NCBI GenBank assembly: GCA_030753015.1
Contig: JASMDC010000019.1
Coordinates: 1-62,750 of the forward strand
DNA: 62,750 nt
Direction of reading: 5' to 3'
Origin: Candidatus Undinarchaeales archaeon
Lineage (GTDB): Archaea > SpSt-1190 > JASMDC01
In this document: in pieces, positions 1 through 8,683 of the stretch
Position numbering within the stretch: position 1 is the first letter of the stretch
Layout: the number at the start of each line of letters is the position of its first letter
The notes under the pieces: model-generated
What the model was told of the DNA's origin: nothing
The model's database searches: none
Seen by the model: only the letters and a program-made list of their open reading frames with translations
Translations under genes and position numbers: made by a program

Positions 1-10
1 TAATACAATA

Positions 11-111
11 GGGGGCTGGCGTGCCGGTACTCGTCCGGAAAGTACCTTTCGGCTCTATCCCCCCCCTCACGGAAGGGGACTTCCCACCGAAACAAAAAAA
101 AGAGTTAAAAA
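11..111 (-). mobile_element. short IS605-type element remnant, copy 1
   Basis: One of three related elements in the window. Its left edge carries GGCGTGCCGGTA, matched near 14763 and 35936. Its right edge (about 63-111) carries a small hairpin with a CGGA loop, then CGAAAC, an A-run and GAGTTAAAA. Almost nothing lies between the two ends, so this looks like an internally deleted (MITE-like) copy. The strand is inferred from copy 2, where the same right-edge sequence abuts a tnpB fragment. The GTTAAAA box at 104-110 lies 28 bases before the GTG of the next gene and probably serves as its TATA box. The element could begin before the window. Confidence 0.45.
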
Positions 112-133
112 GTACCACGGACTCTATTCCTTT

Positions 134-1930
134 GTGGGAAGATGTAACTTTCGTCCCCGGCTGCTCTCGTACAGCCGTGGCCAAGGGTTCATCGTGGAGT
201 ACTTCCTCTCCTTCGCACTCTTCCTGTTCGTTTTCGTGTCAGTTCTCGTGCTGCTGGTCCAGACGCTCCTCCCCCGAGTCGACGACTCCCGTTTCTACAC
301 AAACACCATGATGGCGCGACGCGCGGCCCTCCAGCTCCTCACGGAGGAGGCAGGGTACGTTCAGTGGTGGAACAAGGACCTGAACACGCGGGTTCTGTTG
401 AACATCACCGATCATGGTGGCGAGCGCTCGAGCCATCGCTGGGTGAACATCTCTGGTCAACGCTTGAACAACTCCGGTATCGACATCAGCGTCATCGACT
501 TCAGCACCCTCCATGTGTACGAGCGCAGCTACATGTCGAACGAGCTGATCAAGTTCAATCCGGGAAACGATGACGCCTTGAACCGCGCGGACGAGATCCA
601 TTTCAAGGTGTTCTTGGGGGACCTCCGGTCGGTGGTCGTACACCTCTACTTCGACCGGCTCAAGAATGTCGTCCCGGTGGAGAAGTATATCGTGAACACA
701 GAGAAGGACACCGCGAAGCGCGGGCTTGCGGACGACCTCGATATCACCGCCAGGGCCCCGACCGGTTCGAAGACCGGCAAGGGGCGGACGTTCGACTATG
801 CCCTCTCCACCATTGACGTGCAGATCGGTCAGATGTCCCAGATCATCTCCGTGACCTGGACAGCGGAGAACGCCACCGACTACCTCACCGTAGGGAGGAC
901 CGATATGGACTTAATGCTCAATACCCATCCTTATCTCGACCTCTACTACAAGGTGACCGGGACGGACAATCCGTTCAATATGGCCTACATATTCAGGTAC
1001 GACTCGAACCTATACCAGGACACGGTAGAGCTGTACCCACTCGATGCCAACGCTACGGGCGTATGGCGGCATGTGCACATGAACCTCGAGGACGCCGCGC
1101 ACGAACTGATCGGTATCTCGAGCGGACACCCGTCCATCCACCTCACGGCCTTGTTTATCAATCTCACCGACGCCGAGCGCGACCGGTGGGAGGGTTCCAC
1201 CTTCCTGTACTTCGACGACATCACCCTCAAGCCACCGGACGACACCAAGGCCCTCACCGGAGGGGAGGGGACTGAGGACAGGATCCATGCCGTGGTCATG
1301 GAGACGCTGGAGCAGGCCCACTGGCTGGCACGGAACGAGATCCCCGAGAGCTTCGGGTTCACCACCGACGAAGGCCGCACACTCAACCATACCTCTATCG
1401 TCCGGTTCAGAGAGCTCCAGTCCATCGAGAGCTACGAGGAGCTCAAGCATGTCCTGGGCATAGACGATAAGTACCACACCCGTATCAAAATCGTCCGTCC
1501 CGTGTCCCGAAACATCATCAACGTCACGACCGACGAGACCATCTACGATTATGGTACCAACCGCACCGTGCACATCAACATCATCATGCCTCCATACGTC
1601 ACCGATAAGTGGCCCGAGGAGTGCACGTTCCCATCCTACACGTCCGAGGATCCCTGTATCCTGCTCGTCCTTCTCAGGCCGGACGGTACGTCCACGACGC
1701 TTGTCGTCCCCCATCTGGAGACTATAACCGAGAGGGTGGAGACGCGGTTCTTCACCGACAAGGACACCGTAAAGACGGGCGAGGTCGTGTTCTCACGGCT
1801 TGCATACGCCACCGACTACAACCTCACCATCACCGATCCGGCCGGTACCTATGGCATCCAGGTGTACGCGCTAGCCGCGGAACCGCGCGGGCTCCTCCAC
1901 GGGTACGGCACATTCTCACTGAGCCGGTGA
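134..1930 (+). CDS. large pilin-like surface protein (598 aa)
   Basis: The start is GTG at 134, 28 bases after the TATA-like box of the element remnant. Residues about 14-45 form a prepilin-type signal: a basic stretch, RGQGFIVEYFL and a long hydrophobic helix. The acidic residue lies one place later than in the canonical Q-x-x-x-E pattern. The rest is extracellular and beta-rich, with about ten N-X-S/T sequons. Near residues 230-375 a segment ending in FLYFDDITL resembles a galactose-binding or carbohydrate-binding jelly roll. The C-terminal 200 residues look like another beta domain. Usual pilins are 100-200 aa, so this is very large. It is probably a minor pilin or adhesin processed by a prepilin peptidase such as those at 8684 or 44457. 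Its exact role is unknown. Confidence 0.8.
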   Translation: MGRCNFRPRLLSYSRGQGFIVEYFLSFALFLFVFVSVLVLLVQTLLPRVDDSRFYTNTMMARRAALQLLTEEAGYVQWWNKDLNTRVLLNITDHGGERSSHRWVNISGQRLNNSGIDISVIDFSTLHVYERSYMSNELIKFNPGNDDALNRADEIHFKVFLGDLRSVVVHLYFDRLKNVVPVEKYIVNTEKDTAKRGLADDLDITARAPTGSKTGKGRTFDYALSTIDVQIGQMSQIISVTWTAENATDYLTVGRTDMDLMLNTHPYLDLYYKVTGTDNPFNMAYIFRYDSNLYQDTVELYPLDANATGVWRHVHMNLEDAAHELIGISSGHPSIHLTALFINLTDAERDRWEGSTFLYFDDITLKPPDDTKALTGGEGTEDRIHAVVMETLEQAHWLARNEIPESFGFTTDEGRTLNHTSIVRFRELQSIESYEELKHVLGIDDKYHTRIKIVRPVSRNIINVTTDETIYDYGTNRTVHINIIMPPYVTDKWPEECTFPSYTSEDPCILLVLLRPDGTSTTLVVPHLETITERVETRFFTDKDTVKTGEVVFSRLAYATDYNLTITDPAGTYGIQVYALAAEPRGLLHGYGTFSLSR

Positions 1931-1932
1931 GC

Positions 1933-3288
1933 TCACACCTTGACGCCGACCGCGTTGCGGGCCTCGTCGCTCATGATGCCCTCGAGCTTGCGCTGGAGAC
2001 GGCGCATCCCTGCCTTCCAGAAGTTCTTACCGGACAAAGTGAGATGGCGACTGGGGATCACCCGGCTGGCGAGCTCCAGGAGCGGGCCTTGCATGGTCCA
2101 CCAACGCGGATTGAGCACCCGCGTGCCGAACCGTCGCTCGAACCGGGTCAGTTCCCTGTCCACGAGGCTCCCAGGAAAGAAGGCATAGGACTGGGCCGCG
2201 ATCCACCCGGCCGTTGCATCCTTCCCATCCACGAGCCGCTCCATGTAGGAGAGTGTCTCGGCCACCGTCTGTCGGGTCTCGCCGGGATGGTTGAAGAGGA
2301 GGTAGGTGGCGTGTGGTACGCCATTCTCGTCCAGCGCGGCGTCCGCTGCAGCGTACGTGTCCAGATAGGTGGCGGGATCGGCGCACTTGGCCATGATCTC
2401 TAGCATTTCAGGGGAGGCCGCGTCCAGACCTATATCGAGTCGCAGGTCGAGCTTCGCCATGAGAGCAGCGTCCGCTTCATCTATGAGGTCGGCACGCGTC
2501 TCGGCCCAGTACTCGGTGCCGGCGCCAAGGTCCACGAGCCCACGAAGAAAGTCGCGACGCCATGAGGGGGACGCGCCGAAGCACGCATCGGAGAACCGCA
2601 GCTGGGACGGTTCCACTACCTCCACAGTCCGGGCCACGAGGCGCAACGCCTCATCAACGGGGAGCGCACGATGGTCGCCCTTTACGCCTTCCATGCAAAA
2701 GGAGCACGAGAAGGGGCATCCCCTGGACAGGTACACACCCACGGGCCATCCCCGGACGAGATAAGGGTACCCTTCCCAGTCGAGCTCCGGGGCATACTCC
2801 ATCGGTGAGGGCCTGCCTGCCACCACGCGGGTGCTCGTTCCTCGTTTGGGCATGCTCTTGACCGCGTCCACCAGGGCAGACTCGCCCTCACCTGTGACGA
2901 CAATGTCGGCCAGCCCTTCGAAGTCATCGGGGCGGGCTGTTGCATGGTATCCCCCCACGATAGTGAGCGCCGCGGGCCGAACGATCGCCGCGGCCTCCAG
3001 AACACACTTGGTCGCCCGGTAAGAGAGACTCGTCCAGCAGGAGACGGCAAGCACGTCGAACGTGCGCTCGCCCAGCATTTGCCGTACCTCCAGGGCGAAC
3101 GCAGCCTCCTCGCGGATGTCAGCGGGACGGCCGATCTCCACCTCGAGGTCAAGGACATCGCACTCAGCAGCTTTGCTCACCGCCGTGTAGAGCGCCACCA
3201 TATGGGTCTTGGTGGGAAGGACGGCGCCCCCCCAACCCTCGGAACGGAAAGATGAGGGGTAGACCAGCAGGACCCGCGGTCGCGCCAT
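1933..3288 (-). CDS. B12-binding-type radical SAM protein
   Basis: A 451-aa protein. Residues 1-140 form a Rossmann-like domain of the cobalamin-binding type (LLVYPSS at the start, then IVGGYHATARPDDF and VVTGEGE). The radical SAM core follows with the 4Fe-4S motif CPFSCSFC at about residue 194. The middle (YWAETRADL, LDIGLDAASPEML) matches the family of B12-dependent radical SAM methylases and oxidoreductases. No DxHxxG cobalamin-ligand motif is visible, so cobalamin binding may be base-off or lost. The substrate cannot be told. The gene is convergent with the pilin-like gene at its left, two bases between the ends, and follows the Cys-rich gene on the same strand. Confidence 0.85.
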   Translation of the reverse strand: MARPRVLLVYPSSFRSEGWGGAVLPTKTHMVALYTAVSKAAECDVLDLEVEIGRPADIREEAAFALEVRQMLGERTFDVLAVSCWTSLSYRATKCVLEAAAIVRPAALTIVGGYHATARPDDFEGLADIVVTGEGESALVDAVKSMPKRGTSTRVVAGRPSPMEYAPELDWEGYPYLVRGWPVGVYLSRGCPFSCSFCMEGVKGDHRALPVDEALRLVARTVEVVEPSQLRFSDACFGASPSWRRDFLRGLVDLGAGTEYWAETRADLIDEADAALMAKLDLRLDIGLDAASPEMLEIMAKCADPATYLDTYAAADAALDENGVPHATYLLFNHPGETRQTVAETLSYMERLVDGKDATAGWIAAQSYAFFPGSLVDRELTRFERRFGTRVLNPRWWTMQGPLLELASRVIPSRHLTLSGKNFWKAGMRRLQRKLEGIMSDEARNAVGVKV

Positions 3289-3326
3289 GATGACATGCAG
3301 GGCGCTCTAGCAATAAAAATGCGACC

Positions 3327-4916
3327 CTACTCCTCGTCGAGCCAGGAATCGATGAGCTCCTCGTCCTCGTCGGTGGCGTCCTCCTTGGGCGCGGGCTTGA
3401 GACGACGCGCCGGGGGGTGCTCGCCCGCAGGACGCGGTGGCGGCCCACCCTCCTCAGGAGGGAGCCCGTCCCTGTCCTCGGGTGTCAGAGCGGCTTCTGG
3501 ACGCGTGAGCGCCTCGGGAGCCAGCCGCTCGATGATACGGAGCGCGTCCTCACGACGGTGAGCAACGGCCTGGTGGCGGTGCCATGACACATCCTCGGAC
3601 CAATCCTTGGGCACATCAGAGCGTAGCACCTCCACTCGGGGACGATCGATAGATGGCTCCAGAGCCGCACCGATGCGTCGATTGCGTTCGATCTGCTGGA
3701 CCGAGCCGAGCTCGTTCATGGTCTCCATCTCCGCTTCGGCCTCCCCCACGGGTATCTTTTGGACAGCTTCGCTGTAGGAAGGCGGCCGCATCGAGGAGAG
3801 GTAGACGTAGCTGGCGGCGAACACGACAAGAGCGAGGGCGAGCACGCTCGTCCATTCAGGGATCACCAATCCGGGCTCACGTTCACCGATGATATGGTAG
3901 GAGACGATGTTACCGGTCGCTGCTTCGATATCGCCCTCGATGATCACCTGCTCGCTCCCCTTCACAGCCAGGACCCTGAAGCGGTACCCGGTGAAGGGAC
4001 GAACGGTGTGGGGCCTTGTTATGCGGTAGCCCTGTGTCTCCAGCAGCGCCATCTCGTTGGTCACCTCGAGACGGCTTCGGAGGATGTTCTCGATGGACAT
4101 CTTGACGCTGCCGATGTTCGTGCAGGGTTCGCCGCCGCCGCAGGGACGGACCGCCGCCTTGTCGGTGGGCCTCATGCAGGTGCCGGCAAGGCAGACTAGA
4201 CCCTCGCTGCATCCGCAATCGCTGCAGCATGAAGTGCTGTTCTCCCCCTTCTCGCAGATGCGGTCACCGCACACGGGTCCCGTGTCGTCAGGCGGTACCG
4301 ACGGGACCTGCAGGGGCTCGGGGCTCGCACTCTCTGACGGTGTGGGCGAGACGGCTGAGGGGGACAGGCTCGTCTTCGGCGGCACGGGGGTGATGATGCC
4401 ACCCCTGTTTGGTGTCGGCTCGGGGGTCGGAGTAGGGGTGGGCTCGGGCGTGGGCTCGCCCTCGCGTACCTGGAACTGGACGTTCAGACGCTGGGAGAAG
4501 CTGCCCACCTCATTAGGGATGCAGTCGAGCCGGTACATCCCGGGGATCCAGTCATAGAACGAGCGGTCCAGGGTGATGCGCACGGAAAGGCCTGCTGCTG
4601 TCGTGGGCGGCTGTTCATCGCACACGGGGGGATCGGCATGGTCCCCCGGGCACAAAGCATAGGGCTCTCCCAGCGGATCGACGAGCCCGCACCGCAGGGT
4701 CCAGTTGCTCTCTGTCTCCACCACGTGGAAGTCCAGGACCACTTTCTCCAGCAGCGTGTGCTCGGGCGCCGGTTCGTACCCACGGTCAGTGAGCTCCACG
4801 AACATCCGCACCTCGTCCACAGCACAGGCCGCTGAAGCGACGACGAACATGGAGAGCAGGAGGAGGGCCGTCGTGCCCCCTCGTCCATCACCTTTCACGG
4901 CGCTGTAGCTGGCCAT
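3327..4916 (-). CDS. membrane-anchored surface protein with Cys-rich module
   Basis: The start is set at ATG 4916, 35 bases from a TATA-like ATAAAAA (4951-4957); longer starts upstream would overlap the neighbour. The 529-aa product has an N-terminal signal peptide (TTALLLLSMFVVASAACA), a beta-rich domain, and a Pro/Thr/Ser linker with PTPEPTPTP repeats. Next come a VCGDRICEKGEN...CCSDCGCS module and a second domain of about 90 residues ending GNIVSYHI. One membrane helix (SVLALALVVFAASYVYL) leads to a long charged, cytoplasmic Pro-rich tail. Domain order from the Cys module on repeats that of the next gene upstream (4966-8571), so the two are paralogues in part. No enzymatic motif is seen. 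Confidence 0.85.
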   Translation of the reverse strand: MASYSAVKGDGRGGTTALLLLSMFVVASAACAVDEVRMFVELTDRGYEPAPEHTLLEKVVLDFHVVETESNWTLRCGLVDPLGEPYALCPGDHADPPVCDEQPPTTAAGLSVRITLDRSFYDWIPGMYRLDCIPNEVGSFSQRLNVQFQVREGEPTPEPTPTPTPEPTPNRGGIITPVPPKTSLSPSAVSPTPSESASPEPLQVPSVPPDDTGPVCGDRICEKGENSTSCCSDCGCSEGLVCLAGTCMRPTDKAAVRPCGGGEPCTNIGSVKMSIENILRSRLEVTNEMALLETQGYRITRPHTVRPFTGYRFRVLAVKGSEQVIIEGDIEAATGNIVSYHIIGEREPGLVIPEWTSVLALALVVFAASYVYLSSMRPPSYSEAVQKIPVGEAEAEMETMNELGSVQQIERNRRIGAALEPSIDRPRVEVLRSDVPKDWSEDVSWHRHQAVAHRREDALRIIERLAPEALTRPEAALTPEDRDGLPPEEGGPPPRPAGEHPPARRLKPAPKEDATDEDEELIDSWLDEE

Positions 4917-4965
4917 GGTTCGCGTCCTCCTCAGGAAGGGGGACCAAAGCATAAAAATGGACCCA

Positions 4966-7900
4966 TCACTGGAACCAGTCGGGAAGGTCCTCGTCCTCGC
5001 CCCCACCGCTGCCATAGTCGCCCGAGGGCGGTGCTGCCTGCTCGGGCGGTGCCTGGACCACCACGACCTGGGGCCTGCTCTGCATGACGTACATGGCACC
5101 TATGCCGATGATGGCGATCACGGCACCGATGAGAAGGGTCTGGACGGAGATGGGACCTTCGGACTTAGTCTCCGGGACGTGCCAAGAGACCAGTGTCTTG
5201 GTCTTGGTGTCCACCACTGCAGTGATGGCGATGCGCTCGTTTCCCTTTCGTGCGGTGATGACTACATCGTACTCGCCATCTGCGGTCTGTTGGAGTTCCG
5301 GCTTGCCGATCTTCCACCCATCGTTGCGGAGCTCGATGAGCCCGGCATCGGCGAAATCGTCTAACTTGATAGTGTCCATGACCTTCTGGACATCGACCTG
5401 ACTGTCCACGCACACTCCGTCCTTGCACTCCTTCTTGCCGGTGCAGCCGCAGTCCACGCAACAGGTGTTGTAGTTCTCGCCCGAGTCGCAGGAGTCGTCG
5501 CCGCACACGGCCTTGATGTCATCAATCTCCTTGACGCACTGGTTCTGCCTGCACCTGTAGCCGGGATCGCATCCACAGTCCGTGCAGCAGCTCTTGGACG
5601 TCTCGCCCTCACTGCACTGCAGGTCGCCGCACACCGTAGGGGGTGGCTTGGCGGGCGTGGCGACCGGTGTGGACGACGGCTGCGGCTGAGCACTGGTCGT
5701 GGGGCCCAAGGTGGTGACAGGTGTGGGTCCTCCTGAGACGACAGGTGTGGGCCCACCCGGTGGCATGGTGGAGAAGTCGCGGCAGAGGTGGGCGTTGGTA
5801 TCGCAGTACTGTCCACCGATGCAGTTGGCGTTCTCGCAGCAGTCGCCGCCCGCGAACCACGCTCCAGTACAGCACTTACCGCCGGTGCGCTCCACGCACT
5901 GGTGGTTCGATACCTCCTGGCATGTCGTGCAGGCGAGGGCCACGCACGTCTTGGACGTGTCACAGCTCTTGTCGCTGTCGCACCCGGAGTCATCGCAGCA
6001 CTTGCCGCCCGCGTACCACGTTCCCTGACAGCATTTCCCATCAGCTTCTGTATAGCATGTGGTGCCGCAGGGTACCTGGCCCACGTCACAGGCCAGGCTC
6101 GAGCACTGGTTGTTGGTCTGGCAGGTCTCGCCCGCTACCGTGCAGTCACCGTCGATGCAACAGGCGGCCCCGGCGATCCACGCGTCTGTGCAGCACTTAC
6201 CGCCATCGGTGCGGGCCACACAGGTGTGGTTGGAGGTCATCTGACATGACGTGCACACGAGGTCCTCGCACTTGTTGGCCTGGCAGGACTTGGCCGGATC
6301 GGTGCAGTCGTCGTTGCTGCAACAGACCGCTCCTTCCGTCCACACACCAGCGCAGCACTTACCGGTGGCGCCGACCTTGCACTCGCCTGCGCAAAGGTTA
6401 TAGCCCGCGATACACTGGGTGGTCGAGCAGGTCCCCTCGATGCAGGCGAACAGACCATCGCAGGCCGGGCCTGTGCATCCGGCAGGCGTGCCGGTGCCCC
6501 CTCCAGCGACGCACGCGTTGGCGGAGCAGGTCTCCCCGGTGCCCGTGCAGTCACCATCGGTGCAGCACTTGTCGCTACCCGCATGCCAGGTGGTATCGCA
6601 GCACTCCCCAGGGTTCTTGTTGCACGTGGTGCCGCACAGGGTGTAGCCGGTAACGCACGCATCCGTCGAGCACACATCCGAGACGCACGCGAAGTTGCCG
6701 GTGCAAAGGTTGGTGTCGGAGCACGCAGGAGGCGTGGTACACGTGTTGCTCGTGCACACCAGGTCGCCAGTGCAGTCATCCTTGATGCAGCACTTGTCGC
6801 TACCCGCATGCCAGGTCGTGGCGCAGCACTTCCCGGGATCCTGGTTGCACGTGGTGCCGCACAGGGTGTAGTCGGTAACGCATGCATCCGTCGAGCACAC
6901 GTCCGAGACGCACGCGAAGTTGCCGGTGCAGAGGTTGGTGTCGGAGCACGCCGCGGGCGCGGCGCACGTGTTGGCCGTGCACACCTGATCACCAGTGCAG
7001 TCCGCCTTCACGCAGCACTTGTCGCTGCCCGCATGCCAGGTCGAGTCGCAGCACTCCCCGGGATCGGCGTTGCACGTGGTGCCGCAGAACGTGTAATCCG
7101 TCACGCACGTGTCCGTCGAGCATGCGTCCGAGACGCATGCGAAGTTGCCGGTGCAGAGGTCGGTATCGGAGCATTCTGGGGGCGCGGTGCACGTGTTGTC
7201 GACGCACTCCTCCTCCCCGCAGTCATCATCGATGCAGCACTTGCCGCTACCCGCATGCCAGGTAGTGTCGCAGCACTCCCCGGGATCCTGGTTGCACGTC
7301 GAGCCGCACAGGGTGTAGCCGGTAACGCATGTGTCCGTCGAGCATGCGTCCGAGACGCACGCGAAGTTGCCGGTGCAGGGCTTGGTGTCAGAGCACCCGG
7401 CATCGTCAGTGCATAAGTGGGATACAGAATCGCAGGTCTTCTTCGCTACATTCTCACTACAATCGTCGCTGACGCAACACTCCCAGGCGGCCTGCCACAC
7501 GTTGTCGCAACACTCACCAAGGAGAGGATCCCCATCTATCTCATGGCACGTTCCGCCACAAGGAGGATTCTCGTACCCGTCAGCACAATCCGTTGGTGAA
7601 CACGTACACGTCTCAGTATCACAGGAGTCCCCCACACACATGAAGTTGTCACAATCGGCCGCAGTCACACATTTCTTCACGCATTTGAACTCTGCCGTAC
7701 ATCCCTCGGTCACTTCGCAATCACCATCAATACAGCACTCGGCCCCCTCACGCCACGTGCTATCGCCCTCACAGCACATCCCACTGCCCTTGACCTTGCA
7801 TGGACCCGGCGCCGGGCATTCCACAAAACCACTAGCGTCGCAACCGCATTTGGTACCGCCGTGTGCGCATTGTGTCAGCGAGTTACACTCGGACGCGTAA

Positions 7901-8571
7901 TCGTCGAACCGACTGCAGTAGCAGTCCGCGGTGTTCGTCGGATCCTCGCCCTTGCCCGTATCGCAGCAGTTCTCGGTGGGATTCTCGCACGCAGGATAAA
8001 GAAAGTCCGCTGGCACAGCGTCAGCCCCGCACGCCTCGTCGCAGCACTGGTAGTCATCACCACACCCGGTACGGGTGTCGAAGACCGACCCGCCGCACAC
8101 GGTGTTCCCCTCGGTGCAGCAATAGCCCACAGGGTCCCCTCCGGTGCAGGCCACCGGTGCGACCACGTCCACGCATGCCTCCTTGCAGCAGTCGTAGTCA
8201 CCTCCCCCCGGCTTCTGCCCGCAGCCGGAACCGAACTGGCTATTGCCGCCAGGGCATGTGGGCGTATCCACCGTGCAACAGGTACCGCCCAGGTCTGCTA
8301 CGCAGGCATCACCTCCGCCGCCACCACCGGTGACGGGTGAGCACATCCCCGGGGTCCCGGCTGTCCACTCGCATCCGTTGGAGGCCGTGCAGTCGCCTTC
8401 AACAGTGACACTGCTGCATTGCTGGCAAGCAGCTCCGGACCAATAGCATTTGCCAGCATCGCAAGCGCTCATATCTGCGCATCCGTCGCAGTTGAACGAG
8501 TCACACACGCCCATTCCGAGCGCGAGCGTGATGAACATAACTGTAAGGATAGTAAAGGTCTCCCTTCTCAT
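4966..8571 (-). CDS. 1201-aa cysteine-rich repeat surface protein
   Basis: Translation most likely starts at ATG 8571 (MRRETFTILTVMF), giving a signal peptide and a leaderless start about 27 bases from TATTTATT (8594-8602). Most of the protein is Cys-rich, in small disulfide-type modules. Four consecutive copies of a 75-residue unit (CTGNFACVSD...TWHAGSDKCC) lie in the middle. They are followed by looser repeats, a Pro/Thr linker, two CGD..C..GE...CC.DCGC modules and a domain of about 90 residues resembling PepSY-like folds (KTLVSWH). A single membrane helix and a short Gly/Asp-rich cytoplasmic tail end it. It is probably a stalk or adhesin standing off the membrane. Function is unknown. Confidence 0.88.
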   Translation of the reverse strand: MRRETFTILTVMFITLALGMGVCDSFNCDGCADMSACDAGKCYWSGAACQQCSSVTVEGDCTASNGCEWTAGTPGMCSPVTGGGGGGDACVADLGGTCCTVDTPTCPGGNSQFGSGCGQKPGGGDYDCCKEACVDVVAPVACTGGDPVGYCCTEGNTVCGGSVFDTRTGCGDDYQCCDEACGADAVPADFLYPACENPTENCCDTGKGEDPTNTADCYCSRFDDYASECNSLTQCAHGGTKCGCDASGFVECPAPGPCKVKGSGMCCEGDSTWREGAECCIDGDCEVTEGCTAEFKCVKKCVTAADCDNFMCVGDSCDTETCTCSPTDCADGYENPPCGGTCHEIDGDPLLGECCDNVWQAAWECCVSDDCSENVAKKTCDSVSHLCTDDAGCSDTKPCTGNFACVSDACSTDTCVTGYTLCGSTCNQDPGECCDTTWHAGSGKCCIDDDCGEEECVDNTCTAPPECSDTDLCTGNFACVSDACSTDTCVTDYTFCGTTCNADPGECCDSTWHAGSDKCCVKADCTGDQVCTANTCAAPAACSDTNLCTGNFACVSDVCSTDACVTDYTLCGTTCNQDPGKCCATTWHAGSDKCCIKDDCTGDLVCTSNTCTTPPACSDTNLCTGNFACVSDVCSTDACVTGYTLCGTTCNKNPGECCDTTWHAGSDKCCTDGDCTGTGETCSANACVAGGGTGTPAGCTGPACDGLFACIEGTCSTTQCIAGYNLCAGECKVGATGKCCAGVWTEGAVCCSNDDCTDPAKSCQANKCEDLVCTSCQMTSNHTCVARTDGGKCCTDAWIAGAACCIDGDCTVAGETCQTNNQCSSLACDVGQVPCGTTCYTEADGKCCQGTWYAGGKCCDDSGCDSDKSCDTSKTCVALACTTCQEVSNHQCVERTGGKCCTGAWFAGGDCCENANCIGGQYCDTNAHLCRDFSTMPPGGPTPVVSGGPTPVTTLGPTTSAQPQPSSTPVATPAKPPPTVCGDLQCSEGETSKSCCTDCGCDPGYRCRQNQCVKEIDDIKAVCGDDSCDSGENYNTCCVDCGCTGKKECKDGVCVDSQVDVQKVMDTIKLDDFADAGLIELRNDGWKIGKPELQQTADGEYDVVITARKGNERIAITAVVDTKTKTLVSWHVPETKSEGPISVQTLLIGAVIAIIGIGAMYVMQSRPQVVVVQAPPEQAAPPSGDYGSGGGEDEDLPDWFQ
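6500..7400 (-). repeat. four tandem 225-bp coding repeats
   Basis: Within the Cys-rich gene, the plus-strand string GAAGTTGCCGGTGCA recurs at 6691, 6916, 7141 and 7363, a spacing of 225, 225 and 222 bases. Each unit encodes about 75 residues with around 14 cysteines. The units are nearly identical at DNA level, unlike the flanking modules, which suggests recent duplication or ongoing conversion. Confidence 0.85.
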
Positions 8572-8593
8572 ACTAAGAAACGGGTCTGTATGC

Positions 8594-8602
8594 AATAAAT
8601 AC
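8594..8602 (-). promoter_or_regulatory. TATA-like box of the Cys-rich gene
   Basis: TATTTATTG on the minus strand ends about 23 bases before ATG 8571. This is archaeal TATA spacing for a leaderless transcript and supports the chosen start. Confidence 0.55.
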
Positions 8603-8683
8603 CTTTCCCCCCAAGCGCTGCGAAACGGGGCTCACGCTTATAAGCATGGACGGCCACCGAGGTGCCCGGCTCCCTGCCCACGG

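Noticed and set aside
5721-6653. 310-aa Arg/Cys-rich plus-strand frame within the Cys-rich gene
   Set aside because: Opposite-strand shadow of the repeat-coding region; the composition (Arg, Ser, Cys, Thr) mirrors the Cys codons of the real gene.
6500-7400. CRISPR-like tandem repeats
   Set aside because: The period is 225 bases, the whole unit is conserved without spacers, and the frame stays open, so these are protein repeats.
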